The position numbers were made by a program, and so were the translations under genes. Shown piece by piece: positions 34,903 to 42,831 of a stretch of DNA of 64,000 nucleotides. The notes beneath the pieces were generated by a model. That model ran no database searches and had not been told where the DNA came from. It worked only from the letters and a program-made list of their open reading frames with translations. This stretch comes from Deefgea rivuli DSM 18356 (GTDB lineage Bacteria > Pseudomonadota > Gammaproteobacteria > Burkholderiales > Chitinibacteraceae), in the NCBI RefSeq assembly GCF_000620145.1, contig NZ_JHVM01000009.1, positions 1-64,000 on the forward strand, written 5' to 3'. Position 1 is the first letter of the stretch, and the number at the start of each line of letters is the position of its first letter.

Positions 34903-36179
34903 ACTGGTTCACTCGGGCTAAAGAAATACGTCATGCGTTTTTTTGGCGCTAAATAAAGCGCCACATCTCGTGGCAATTGAGCAATTTTGAGCGATTTACT
35001 GATGTTTAATCCTTTTTCAAACTCAAGATCGAGTACCACGGCTTCGCTTTTTCCGTTGTCATTGTCATACACCAGTACTTGCGGTTTGAGTGGTCGCGAT
35101 GCATTGACCGACACCACCAAGCCATAGCATTCGTTCGATAGCATCACCAAGGTGCCGGGCGGATAAACGCCGAGACATTTGATAAAGTGATTGAGCGGTA
35201 CGGGATCAAATTTAGCTTTTTGATGGGCAAACATCAGCGCCAAACCTTCGTGTGGCGTGAGCGATTGGGCGGGATTGGTTTTATTGCAGTAGTTGTCGTA
35301 GGTATTGACCAGCGACACAATGCGCGCCAGTGGATCGATTTTATCGATTGACAGCCGATGCGGATAACCGCTGCCGTCGCATAGTTCGTGATGCTGTGCG
35401 ATCACTTTCAATACCGTCACATCTAGCCCTGCGCGATGCCCAGCTTCAACACCCCATTGGCAATGCTGCTCGATAATCGCTTGCTCGGCGCGGTTGAGTC
35501 CGTCGGTTTTGAGTAAAATCCGATCGGGTACTTCGCTTTTGCCAATGTCATGAAATAATGTGGCTAAGCCGAGTGTATGTATTTGCTCACGCGAGAGTTT
35601 CATTTCGCGGGCTAGCATCAGCGCCAGCACCGATACATTCAGTGAATGGAAGTAATTATCATCACCGGCAACTTTGCCGTTCATTAAATGGATGGCAATG
35701 TCGCTGTCTGACAATAAAGAATCGAGCATTTTCCCGACCAGTTGATCTGCCGCCGCAACGGTTTCTTTGGGCTGAGTATGAATTTGCGAGCTAATGTTGC
35801 GAACGACTTTGGCGGCATAACCAAATTCTTTTTCACACGCCGCCAGTTGCGTTTGACGGCGCTCATGCTGCTCTAACCGTTGGCGTTTGGCAGCCAGTAG
35901 TGCCAACAAGGCCGGATCGGCGACGATTTCTGGCTCGGCTACGGTGATGTCTGCGATTGTGGCGATAGGTACGGCAAGGGGTTGTGCATCGCTTTTAGTG
36001 GGGGAATAACGAATTTGACTGAGGCCCAGCTTTTTTAGCGTATCGATTTGATCGATGGATTTGATTTTAAAGCTGCCAAACGTGAACGGATGCTCCATCC
36101 AATGTAAATCCAGATGAATAAACAAGCCGATTTGCAATTGATCGGGATGAATGAAATGAGCCGTTTCGTCGAGGGTCAT
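34899..36179 (-). CDS. HD-GYP cyclic-di-GMP phosphodiesterase with DUF3391
   Basis: 426 residues from ATG 36179 (MTLDETAHFIHPDQL); the frame is open to 36350 but that part looks non-coding. The N-terminal DUF3391 region (about 8-130) is followed by an HD-GYP domain with intact motifs: HSLNVSVLALMLA, LATLFHDIGKSEVPDRIL, HCQWGVEAGH, and HHELCDGSGYPHRLSIDKID. All metal ligands and the GYP signature are present, so c-di-GMP hydrolysis is expected. The C-terminal stretch PPGTLVMLSNECYGLVV is usual in this subfamily. It is coupled to the hybrid kinase gene by a 4-base overlap. Confidence 0.93.
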   Translation of the reverse strand: MTLDETAHFIHPDQLQIGLFIHLDLHWMEHPFTFGSFKIKSIDQIDTLKKLGLSQIRYSPTKSDAQPLAVPIATIADITVAEPEIVADPALLALLAAKRQRLEQHERRQTQLAACEKEFGYAAKVVRNISSQIHTQPKETVAAADQLVGKMLDSLLSDSDIAIHLMNGKVAGDDNYFHSLNVSVLALMLAREMKLSREQIHTLGLATLFHDIGKSEVPDRILLKTDGLNRAEQAIIEQHCQWGVEAGHRAGLDVTVLKVIAQHHELCDGSGYPHRLSIDKIDPLARIVSLVNTYDNYCNKTNPAQSLTPHEGLALMFAHQKAKFDPVPLNHFIKCLGVYPPGTLVMLSNECYGLVVSVNASRPLKPQVLVYDNDNGKSEAVVLDLEFEKGLNISKSLKIAQLPRDVALYLAPKKRMTYFFSPSEPV

Positions 36180-36501
36180 AAGTTTTAAGTCGTGAATTAA
36201 TCTTATGATTATGGCTAATTTATTGAAAAAATCTGCAGACAGAGTGCATTCATTGGAATAAATACAACTTACCCCTAGTGCGGGGCGGCGCTGGTTCTGT
36301 AAGGTGTGCGCGCCAGCAAGCGTGCCTGCTGGTGCGATGCACAAAACCACCGAAATTTAGTCGCTCATTACACGGTGATTTTGTGCTGACTAATGGCGGG
36401 CAGGGTAATGCCGCGCTGGCAATCAGTTACAATTTGTCAGGTCGAGCAAGCCGTGTTCGCTTTACGCGAACAGCATGGTTGAGAAAAATCCAAAGGATAG
36501 T
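36180..36501. other. Divergent intergenic region with two hairpins
   Basis: Between the HD-GYP gene and pxpA. Two hairpins are visible: GCCAGCA...TGCTGGT near 36312-36332, and TGTTCGC-TTTAC-GCGAACA (36454-36472) about 30 bases before the pxpA start. Neither is followed by a T-run. No small gene is convincing. Confidence 0.5.
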
Positions 36502-37203
36502 ATGTTCATTGATTTAAATGCAGATTTGGGTGAAGGGGGCGATTTTGATTCGCAGTTAATGCCCTTAATTACATCCGCTAATATTGCTTGCGGTGGGCAT
36601 GCGGGAAATGTGGACTCAATGCGTGCTGCAGTGCATTTAGCGCATCAGCATGGCGTGCGAATTGGCGCTCATCCTAGCTACCCGGATCGAGCGCATTTTG
36701 GACGCCGCTCGATGGTGATTGAACCTTCGAAACTGGTATTTAGCCTGACCGCGCAACTGTGGGCTTTAAAAGCGGTGTGTATTGAAGATGGCATTTCAGT
36801 CGCCTATGTGAAGCCGCAGGGCGCTTTGTATCACGATGCGATGGTTAATCCGGTGTTGGCGGATCAGATTGCACAGCTGATTTATGAAATTGACCCTGAT
36901 TTGGCGGTGATGGCTTTGGCAGGAAGTTGCCTGATTGAAGCCGCTCAAGCGCGTGGCCTCGCAACGATTAGTGAAGGCTTTGCCGACCGCGCTTATTTGC
37001 CCGATGGTACGCTGATGCCGCTCGCTGAGCCGAAGGCCGTATTGAGTGACTTGGCCGAAATTCAAATTCAAGCCTTAAGCTTAGTCGGTCAAGTGCAGTC
37101 ACTTTGCATACACGGAGATCAGCGCAATGGATTGCAGCAAACATTTGCGATTCGTCAGTATTTACAGGAAAACGGCGTGAATTTTGCTGTAAACCCGAGT
37201 TAA
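36502..37203 (+). CDS. pxpA: 5-oxoprolinase subunit A (LamB/YcsF family)
   Basis: 233 residues from ATG 36502, after AAAGGA. Signature blocks: FIDLNADLGEGGDFD at the start, ITSANIACGGHAGN, GVRIGAHPSYPDR, YVKPQGALYHDAM and SEGFADRAYLPDGTLMPL. PxpA works with PxpB and PxpC in ATP-dependent hydrolysis of 5-oxoproline to glutamate. Here pxpB and pxpC are not adjacent; instead a POT peptide transporter follows on the same strand after 67 bases. The activity assignment assumes partners elsewhere. Confidence 0.92.
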   Translation: MFIDLNADLGEGGDFDSQLMPLITSANIACGGHAGNVDSMRAAVHLAHQHGVRIGAHPSYPDRAHFGRRSMVIEPSKLVFSLTAQLWALKAVCIEDGISVAYVKPQGALYHDAMVNPVLADQIAQLIYEIDPDLAVMALAGSCLIEAAQARGLATISEGFADRAYLPDGTLMPLAEPKAVLSDLAEIQIQALSLVGQVQSLCIHGDQRNGLQQTFAIRQYLQENGVNFAVNPS

Positions 37204-37270
37204 GCGCTAGTCAAATGCGGGTTTGATGCGTTAAGGTAAATGCATAATTACATTTCAATAGCCTATCCCT

Positions 37271-38647
37271 ATGTCAGTTAAGCAAGCCCATCCCAGCGGC
37301 CTTTACCTTCTCTTTGCGACTGAAATGTGGGAGCGATTTTCCTACTATGGCAATCGGGCCTTATTGGCCTTATTTATGATTTCGGCGCTGTCATTTGATA
37401 AACAATTCACCTCCGCTTTATATGGAAAATACACTGGGCTGGTGTATTTAACGCCACTGATTGGCGGCTATATTGCGGATCGCTACTGGGGCAATTGCCG
37501 CTCTATTTTAGTGGGTGGTGCGCTCATGGCGGCGGGGCAATTTACGCTGTTTGCCGCAGGATCGTACTACACCCATTTACCGCTTGCTTTGCCGCTGCTT
37601 TATTCCGGGCTGGCGCTGATTTGTTTGGGAAATGGTTTCTTTAAACCGAATATTTCGACGATGGTGGGGCAGTTATATACACCGAACGATCATCGTAAAG
37701 ATTCCGCATATACGATTTTCTATATGGGGATTAATTTAGGCTCGTTTGCCGCGCCGCTGATTTGCGGTAGCTTGGGCGATACGGGAAATCCGGCGGATTT
37801 TCGCTGGGGCTTTTTGGCCGCAGGGGTCGGAATGCTGATGTCTTTGCTGGTGTTTCAGATTTTCAAAGCCAAGCATTTAATTTCACCTACTGGCGCGCCG
37901 CTGGGTTTGCCACCTAAGCGCCTCACTGCCGCCGAAAAAAACCAAGTCGATGTGTCTTTGTCCACGATTGATATTCAGCGCATGGCCGTGATTGGCGTGT
38001 TGTCATTTTTCGTGATTTTCTTTTGGTCGGCTTTTGAGCAAGCCGGCGTGTCGTTGACCTTCTTTGCTCGCGAATCGACAGAACGCGTGATTTTCGGTTT
38101 TGAAGTGCCAGCATCATGGTTTCAATCGCTCAATCCCGTGTTTGTGCTGATTTTTGCGCCGATTATGGCGCGCCTGTGGATGAGCTTGTCTGCGAGCGGC
38201 AAAGAGCCTTCGTCACCCACCAAAATGGCGTGGGGTCTGATTTTCTTAGGGTTGGGTTATATGGTCATTGCTTTTGGCGTGAAAGGCATTGATGACGGGA
38301 TGAAAGTTTCGATGCTGTGGCTGGTGACCATGTATTGGCTGCATACGATGGGTGAGCTGTGTTTGTCGCCGATTGGTCTTTCCTTAGTCAATAAACTCGC
38401 GCCAGCGCGCTTTGCTTCTTTGCTGATGGCGGTGTGGTTCTTGGCTAACGCCGCCGCGAACTGGTTTGCGGGCGTATTGGCTGGTTTTTATCCCGAAGTC
38501 GGCCGACCTTTCCCTACATTCCTTGGCTTCACGATTAGCAATTTGCATGAATTCTTTATGCTGTTTGTCGCGATGTCATTATTGGCGGGTGGATTGCTAT
38601 TACTCGCCAGCAAGCCATTACAGAAAATGATGCATGGTGTTAGGTAA
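37271..38647 (+). CDS. POT-family proton-coupled oligopeptide transporter
   Basis: 458 residues with 12 or more hydrophobic helices. Hallmarks: EMWERFSYYGNRALLALFMI (ExxERFxYYG, TM1), GGYIADRYWGNCRSILVGG, GNGFFKPNISTMVG, FYMGINLGSFAAPLICG (PTR2 signature), and the TM10-like MGELCLSPIGLSLVNKLAPARF. It imports di- and tripeptides with protons at the inner membrane. It follows pxpA, which may help use peptide-derived pyroglutamate. No terminator is evident downstream; a REP and a duplicated gene end follow. Confidence 0.95.
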   Translation: MSVKQAHPSGLYLLFATEMWERFSYYGNRALLALFMISALSFDKQFTSALYGKYTGLVYLTPLIGGYIADRYWGNCRSILVGGALMAAGQFTLFAAGSYYTHLPLALPLLYSGLALICLGNGFFKPNISTMVGQLYTPNDHRKDSAYTIFYMGINLGSFAAPLICGSLGDTGNPADFRWGFLAAGVGMLMSLLVFQIFKAKHLISPTGAPLGLPPKRLTAAEKNQVDVSLSTIDIQRMAVIGVLSFFVIFFWSAFEQAGVSLTFFARESTERVIFGFEVPASWFQSLNPVFVLIFAPIMARLWMSLSASGKEPSSPTKMAWGLIFLGLGYMVIAFGVKGIDDGMKVSMLWLVTMYWLHTMGELCLSPIGLSLVNKLAPARFASLLMAVWFLANAAANWFAGVLAGFYPEVGRPFPTFLGFTISNLHEFFMLFVAMSLLAGGLLLLASKPLQKMMHGVR

Positions 38648-38730
38648 TGATTGCTAGCCATTGTTAATCAATGGCTGCAGGTCAATACAGTCATATTAAG
38701 TTTGATGGCGTAGTTAGTTCAGAATGTATT

Positions 38731-38750
38731 TGTGGGAGCAGGCTTGCCCA
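38731..38750. repeat. REP-like sequence abutting a tandem duplication
   Basis: TGTGGGAGCAGGCTTGCCCA, the same REP type as at 24449-24471. Its last base is the first base of the 203-bp duplicated unit. Confidence 0.65.
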
Positions 38751-39155
38751 TGAAAGCAAACCATCACATGGTGCACTAGTTCTAGCCGCGCCCTTCAACG
38801 TGCCGATTCGCTGGCTCTAATCCGTCGGGATTGCGCAGTGCGCGCTCGATTCGGCGAGCGAGCGCGGGCATATCGACGCTATGCGTAGCGGCGATCTGCT
38901 GGGCGCGTTGCATAATCGGGCGGATCGGTGGTGGGAAGTTGCGACTATTAATATGAAAGCAAACCATCACATGGTGCACTAGTTCTAGCCGCGCCCTTCA
39001 ACGTGCCGATTCGCTGGCTCTAATCCGTCGGGATTGCGCAGTGCGCGCTCGATTCGGCGAGCGAGCGCGGGCATATCGACGCTATGCGTAGCGGCGATCT
39101 GCTGGGCGCGTTGCATAATCGGGCGGATCGGTGGTGGGAAGTTGCGACTATTAAT
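38750..39155. repeat. Perfect 203-bp tandem duplication
   Basis: 38750-38952 and 38953-39155 are identical base for base as read here. The right copy contains the true 3' end of the spermidine-synthase-like gene; the left copy repeats that 3' end plus about 30 downstream bases. No shared bases are seen at the breakpoints. The identity implies a very recent event, or an assembly error. Confidence 0.92.
38782..38952 (-). pseudogene. Duplicated 3' fragment of the spermidine-synthase-like gene
   Basis: Encodes the last 56 residues of the neighbouring protein (INSRNFPPPIRPIMQRAQQI...) with the same stop codon. It has no start of its own; an open frame reaches into the junction as MHHVMVCFH, which is an accident of the duplication. 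It would be transcribed by readthrough only and is not expected to make a functional product. Confidence 0.85.
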
Positions 39156-39839
39156 CGCCAGCACCAAACGATTCGCACAACCATCGGCGCCAATCGCCAG
39201 TGCCGAGCCATCAAATACAGTGCGGATGCGCTGATAATAACTATCAAAGCGTGCGTCACTACCCCATAGATTAACGACCAGCACGCCGTTGGGCGCGAGC
39301 GCGGCGCGGCAATCGTCGAAAAATTGTGCGGTGGCTAAACTTTCCGGCATGCCGTCTTTGCCATACGCGTCGACCAGTAAAGCATCCATTGGCTGTCGAT
39401 GTTGTTTTAGCCAGACTGCGCCGTCGATGCATTCAATTTTCAGGCGAGCATCATTTTCTGGTATCGCAAAACGATCGCGCAGCGCAATGACACCTGGATT
39501 GATTTCGGCGACTTTGATGTGGCTTTGTGGCAAATAGTGATGGCAATATTTTGCCAGTGAGCCACCGCCCAAACCTATCATGCCGATATGCTGGGTATTG
39601 GCTTGTAGCAAATGAAAGGCAAGCATTGAGCGTGTATACCCAAGCACAAGATCTTGCGGTGCACTGCGTTTCATCCGGCTTTGTACGGTCGTTAGATCAA
39701 ACATCAGCGAAACCTCTTCGCCTTCTTCATAAACAAAAGGCTTGCCGCTCAAGGTTTCAGCGAATAAATCAGCAAAAGAGGGGGAATCAGTAGAAGTCAC
39801 GCAAAGTCGCACGGCAGGATTGAGCAAGGGCGACATCAT
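38985..39839 (-). CDS. Spermidine synthase-like methyltransferase-fold protein
   Basis: 284 residues of the spermidine-synthase-like Rossmann fold: EGEEVSLMFDLTTVQSRM, the glycine-rich nucleotide loop IGMIGLGGGSLAKYC, VAEINPGVIALRDRF, ECIDGAVWLKQH and ALLVDAYGKDGMPESL. The D-x-Y-G in place of the polyamine synthase gate-keeping motif is common in orphan members. It may be an aminopropyltransferase or an unrelated SAM enzyme; no speD or speE partner is adjacent. The C-terminal 56 residues are duplicated downstream, but this copy remains intact. Confidence 0.8.
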   Translation of the reverse strand: MMSPLLNPAVRLCVTSTDSPSFADLFAETLSGKPFVYEEGEEVSLMFDLTTVQSRMKRSAPQDLVLGYTRSMLAFHLLQANTQHIGMIGLGGGSLAKYCHHYLPQSHIKVAEINPGVIALRDRFAIPENDARLKIECIDGAVWLKQHRQPMDALLVDAYGKDGMPESLATAQFFDDCRAALAPNGVLVVNLWGSDARFDSYYQRIRTVFDGSALAIGADGCANRLVLAINSRNFPPPIRPIMQRAQQIAATHSVDMPALARRIERALRNPDGLEPANRHVEGRG

Positions 39840-39999
39840 CGCATGTTAAGAAAATAAAGTAAGTAAGGGTTGCTGCAAAACTGTTCTGGCATCGTCGCTG
39901 CGCTGTATGGCGAAGTGCTTTGCTGTGATCTAAGGCAGAAAAGTTTGCTCAAGCTCACCTAAACTGAATTTATCCATTTCACATTAGGCAGAACGAACT

Positions 40000-41652
40000 G
40001 TGATTGCCCTTTTAGCCGCGAAAAAGGCGGGTTTACTCGCTAAAGAGCATTGGCTGCCCAATATAGTTTCAGGCCTAATTGTCGGTGTCGTTGCTTTGCC
40101 TTTGGGGATGGCGTTTGCGATTGCATCGGGCGTAAAGCCCGAGCAGGGCATTTATACCGCAATTATTGCAGGCATTTTGGTGTCGATTTTTGGTGGTAGC
40201 CGCTTGCAGATTGCGGGGCCAACCGGCGCGTTTATTGTCATTTTGTCGGGCATTACCGCGCAATACGGCGTGGCTGGTTTGCAAATTGCGACGATGATGG
40301 CGGGTGTGATTCTGTTGCTGCTTGGTTTAGCCAAGTTGGGCGGCGTCATCAAATTTATCCCTGCGCCGGTCATTGTGGGTTTTACCGCAGGGATAGGCGT
40401 GATTATCTGGATTGGGCAGTGGGGCGCATTTTTGGGGCTGCCGAAAGTGACAGGCGAGCATTTTCATGAAAAATTCTGGCACACGCTGCAAGTGCTGCCT
40501 GAACTTCATCTCGCGACAACAGGTATTGCTGCATTGAGTTTATTACTCTTGCTGGCGACGCCGAAAATCCATCATCTTAAAAAAATCCCTGGTCCTTTAT
40601 TGGCGATGGTCGTCGCGACGAGCTTGCAAGCGTTGTTTCATTTTGACGGTGTAGCGACGATAGGTTCGGCTTTTGGCGGTATTCCGCAAGGTCTGCCTGA
40701 GTTTGCCGTGCCGCAGTTTAGCGCCAGCCAGCTCATTAGCTTAATCGGCCCCGCATTTACGATTGCGATGTTAGGGGCGATTGAATCGCTGTTGTCTGCG
40801 GTCGTCGCCGATGGCATGGCCGGCACGCGGCACGATTCCAATCAAGAGTTGGTCGGGCAGGGTATTGCGAACATCATTACGCCGCTGTTCGGCGGTTTTG
40901 CTGCCACGGGCGCGATTGCGCGCACCGCGACCAATATTCGCAACGGTGGCACCAGCCCGCTGGCAGGGATTTTTCATGCGATCACTTTACTGCTAATTAT
41001 TTTGTTTTTAGCGCCGTTAGCCGCGTCGATTCCACTGGCGGCACTGGCTGCGATTTTGTTTATGGTGGCGTGGAATATGAGCGAGGTGAAGCATTTTCTA
41101 CGCATGCTGACGCACGCGCCGCGTGCCGATGTGGCGATTTTGCTGATTACCTTTGTACTCACGGTGTTTGCTGATTTAGTGGTGGCGGTAAATATCGGCG
41201 TGATTTTGGCGACGCTGCATTTCTTGCGCCGAATGTCGATGTCAGTTGAAGTTCTGGCGCAAGATGAGCGGCAAATCGGCGTTGAATTGATTCAACAAGG
41301 ATTGATGAAATTACCCGAAGGCGTGTTGGTATATGCGATTGAAGGACCATTTTTCTTTGGTGCGGTGGAGAATTTCGAACGCGCGCTGGCGCAAACACAT
41401 ACCGATCCTAAAATCGTGCTGATCCGTTTGTTGCGCGTGCCTTTTGTTGATATGACGGGCTTGCAGGCATTGGATGAGGCCATTAGTGAGTTACAAAGGC
41501 GCGGCGTCAAAGTGCTGCTGTGTGAGGCCAATCCTCTGGTGATGGGCAAACTACAGCGCGCTGGCGTGCTGAGTACTTTGGGTGCTGAGAATTATTGCGT
41601 GGATTTGGCGAGTGCCGTAGTTCGTTCGGATGTGATGAGTGAGGGTGTTTAA
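40000..41652 (+). CDS. SulP/SLC26-family anion transporter with STAS domain (first copy)
   Basis: 550 residues, GTG start at 40000 with a poor ribosome-binding site. About 12 to 14 membrane helices contain the SulP signatures NIVSGLIVGVVALPLGMAFA, QIAGPTGAFIVILSG, IKFIPAPVIVGFTAGIGVII and ESLLSAVVADGMAGTRHDSNQELVGQGIAN. A cytoplasmic STAS domain covers about 430-545 (GVLVYAIEGPFFFGAVENFE, RVPFVDMTGLQALDEAI). Substrates in this family include sulfate, bicarbonate and dicarboxylates and cannot be told from sequence. The gene is monocistronic between a divergent gene and murI. Confidence 0.92.
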   Translation: MIALLAAKKAGLLAKEHWLPNIVSGLIVGVVALPLGMAFAIASGVKPEQGIYTAIIAGILVSIFGGSRLQIAGPTGAFIVILSGITAQYGVAGLQIATMMAGVILLLLGLAKLGGVIKFIPAPVIVGFTAGIGVIIWIGQWGAFLGLPKVTGEHFHEKFWHTLQVLPELHLATTGIAALSLLLLLATPKIHHLKKIPGPLLAMVVATSLQALFHFDGVATIGSAFGGIPQGLPEFAVPQFSASQLISLIGPAFTIAMLGAIESLLSAVVADGMAGTRHDSNQELVGQGIANIITPLFGGFAATGAIARTATNIRNGGTSPLAGIFHAITLLLIILFLAPLAASIPLAALAAILFMVAWNMSEVKHFLRMLTHAPRADVAILLITFVLTVFADLVVAVNIGVILATLHFLRRMSMSVEVLAQDERQIGVELIQQGLMKLPEGVLVYAIEGPFFFGAVENFERALAQTHTDPKIVLIRLLRVPFVDMTGLQALDEAISELQRRGVKVLLCEANPLVMGKLQRAGVLSTLGAENYCVDLASAVVRSDVMSEGV

Positions 41653-41952
41653 TTGTGAGCCATGCTAAATAAGGGCTATATTTAAATACCTGCTCCTACA
41701 TTGAGTATGCTGATCGCTAAATGAAAACAGGATCGCAGTAGGTTCAAATATTCATTTTTTAATTGATTTAAATTTCAGGCTTTGTGTTGGCGTTACAGTT
41801 TGTTTCTTCATTTTTGATGGTTCATTGATGGTGATTGGGATGGATGATTCGAGCTTCTCTGTTATTGCTTAAGTTTCGGCAAATTTTCGCCGCGACGTCA
41901 TTTAACTCAGAGTAGAATTCCGTCCTTCTGGCACGACTTCACTCAGGCACGT
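41653..41952. other. Intergenic region upstream of murI
   Basis: 300 bases. No clear terminator follows the SulP gene, although CCTGCTCCTAC and GTAGG sequences near 41690-41735 could pair weakly. No small gene is convincing. It presumably contains the murI promoter. Confidence 0.45.
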
Positions 41953-42759
41953 ATGAATTCCCTTCCTTCGCATCCCATTGGCGTTTTTGATTCTGGTGTT
42001 GGCGGTCTGACCGTCGTGCGGGCGCTGATGGATAGATTGCCGTTTGAAAATATCATCTATTTTGGCGACACCGCACGCGTGCCTTATGGTGTGAAGTCGG
42101 TGGCGACGATTGAGCATTACACCCAGCAAATTGCCGATTTTTTGCAGCAACAAGAAGTCAAAATGCTGATTATTGCCTGCAATACGATGGCGGCGGTGGC
42201 GGCGGATAAAGTACGCGCTAGTGCCAAAGTTCCGGTGCTTGATGTCATTGAAGCGGGCGCGAAAAATGCTGTTGCACATACTAAAACGGGCGGTATTGGC
42301 GTCATCGGTACGCCAACGACGATTAATTCCAACGCTTACGCGCGCGCGATTCATCAGCTCAATCCGGCGTTCCGTGTGTATTCACAGGCTTGCCCATTGT
42401 TTGTGCCGCTGGTCGAAGAAGGTTGGCTCGATCATGCGGTGACGCGTTTAACTGCGCAGGAATATCTCAAACCCGTTTTCGTCGAATCCATCGACACGCT
42501 GGTGCTGGGCTGCACGCATTACCCGCTGATTAAGCCGTTATTAATGGATATTTGTGGCGATCGGATGCAGTTGGTCGATTCGGCGCTCTCAATTGCCGAC
42601 CAAACGGCGGAGATTTTGCAATCACGTGGTTTGGCTAATCCCGCGCATACGATTCCAGAATATCGCTTTGTCGTGACTGATTTGCCAGTGAAATTCCAAA
42701 CGATAGGCGAGCGATTTTTGGGGCGCAGCTTGGGCAAGATCGAATTGGCGCAGCTTTAA
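41953..42759 (+). CDS. murI: Glutamate racemase
   Basis: 268 residues. PIGVFDSGVGGLTVVRAL at the start, YFGDTARVPYGVKS, then the two catalytic cysteines in IIACNTMAAVAAD (C76) and LVLGCTHYPLIKP (C187), with the flanking Asp and Ser in place. It supplies D-glutamate for peptidoglycan. It is a single gene, convergent with phoD, and both share the strong terminator 15 bases downstream. Confidence 0.97.
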   Translation: MNSLPSHPIGVFDSGVGGLTVVRALMDRLPFENIIYFGDTARVPYGVKSVATIEHYTQQIADFLQQQEVKMLIIACNTMAAVAADKVRASAKVPVLDVIEAGAKNAVAHTKTGGIGVIGTPTTINSNAYARAIHQLNPAFRVYSQACPLFVPLVEEGWLDHAVTRLTAQEYLKPVFVESIDTLVLGCTHYPLIKPLLMDICGDRMQLVDSALSIADQTAEILQSRGLANPAHTIPEYRFVVTDLPVKFQTIGERFLGRSLGKIELAQL

Positions 42760-42774
42760 GTCGTATTTACTTAT

Positions 42775-42806
42775 AAAAAAACCAGAGCATCAGCTCTGGT
42801 TTTTTT
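42775..42806. terminator. Bidirectional terminator between murI and phoD
   Basis: AAAAAAACCAGAGC pairs perfectly with GCTCTGGTTTTTTT around ATCA. Confidence 0.93.
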
Positions 42807-42831
42807 ACGCCTGAACATTGAAATTCATCGA

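Noticed and set aside
38782-38979. Apparent 65-residue gene left of the spermidine-synthase-like gene
   Set aside because: It is the duplicated 3' end of that gene with a start created by the junction.
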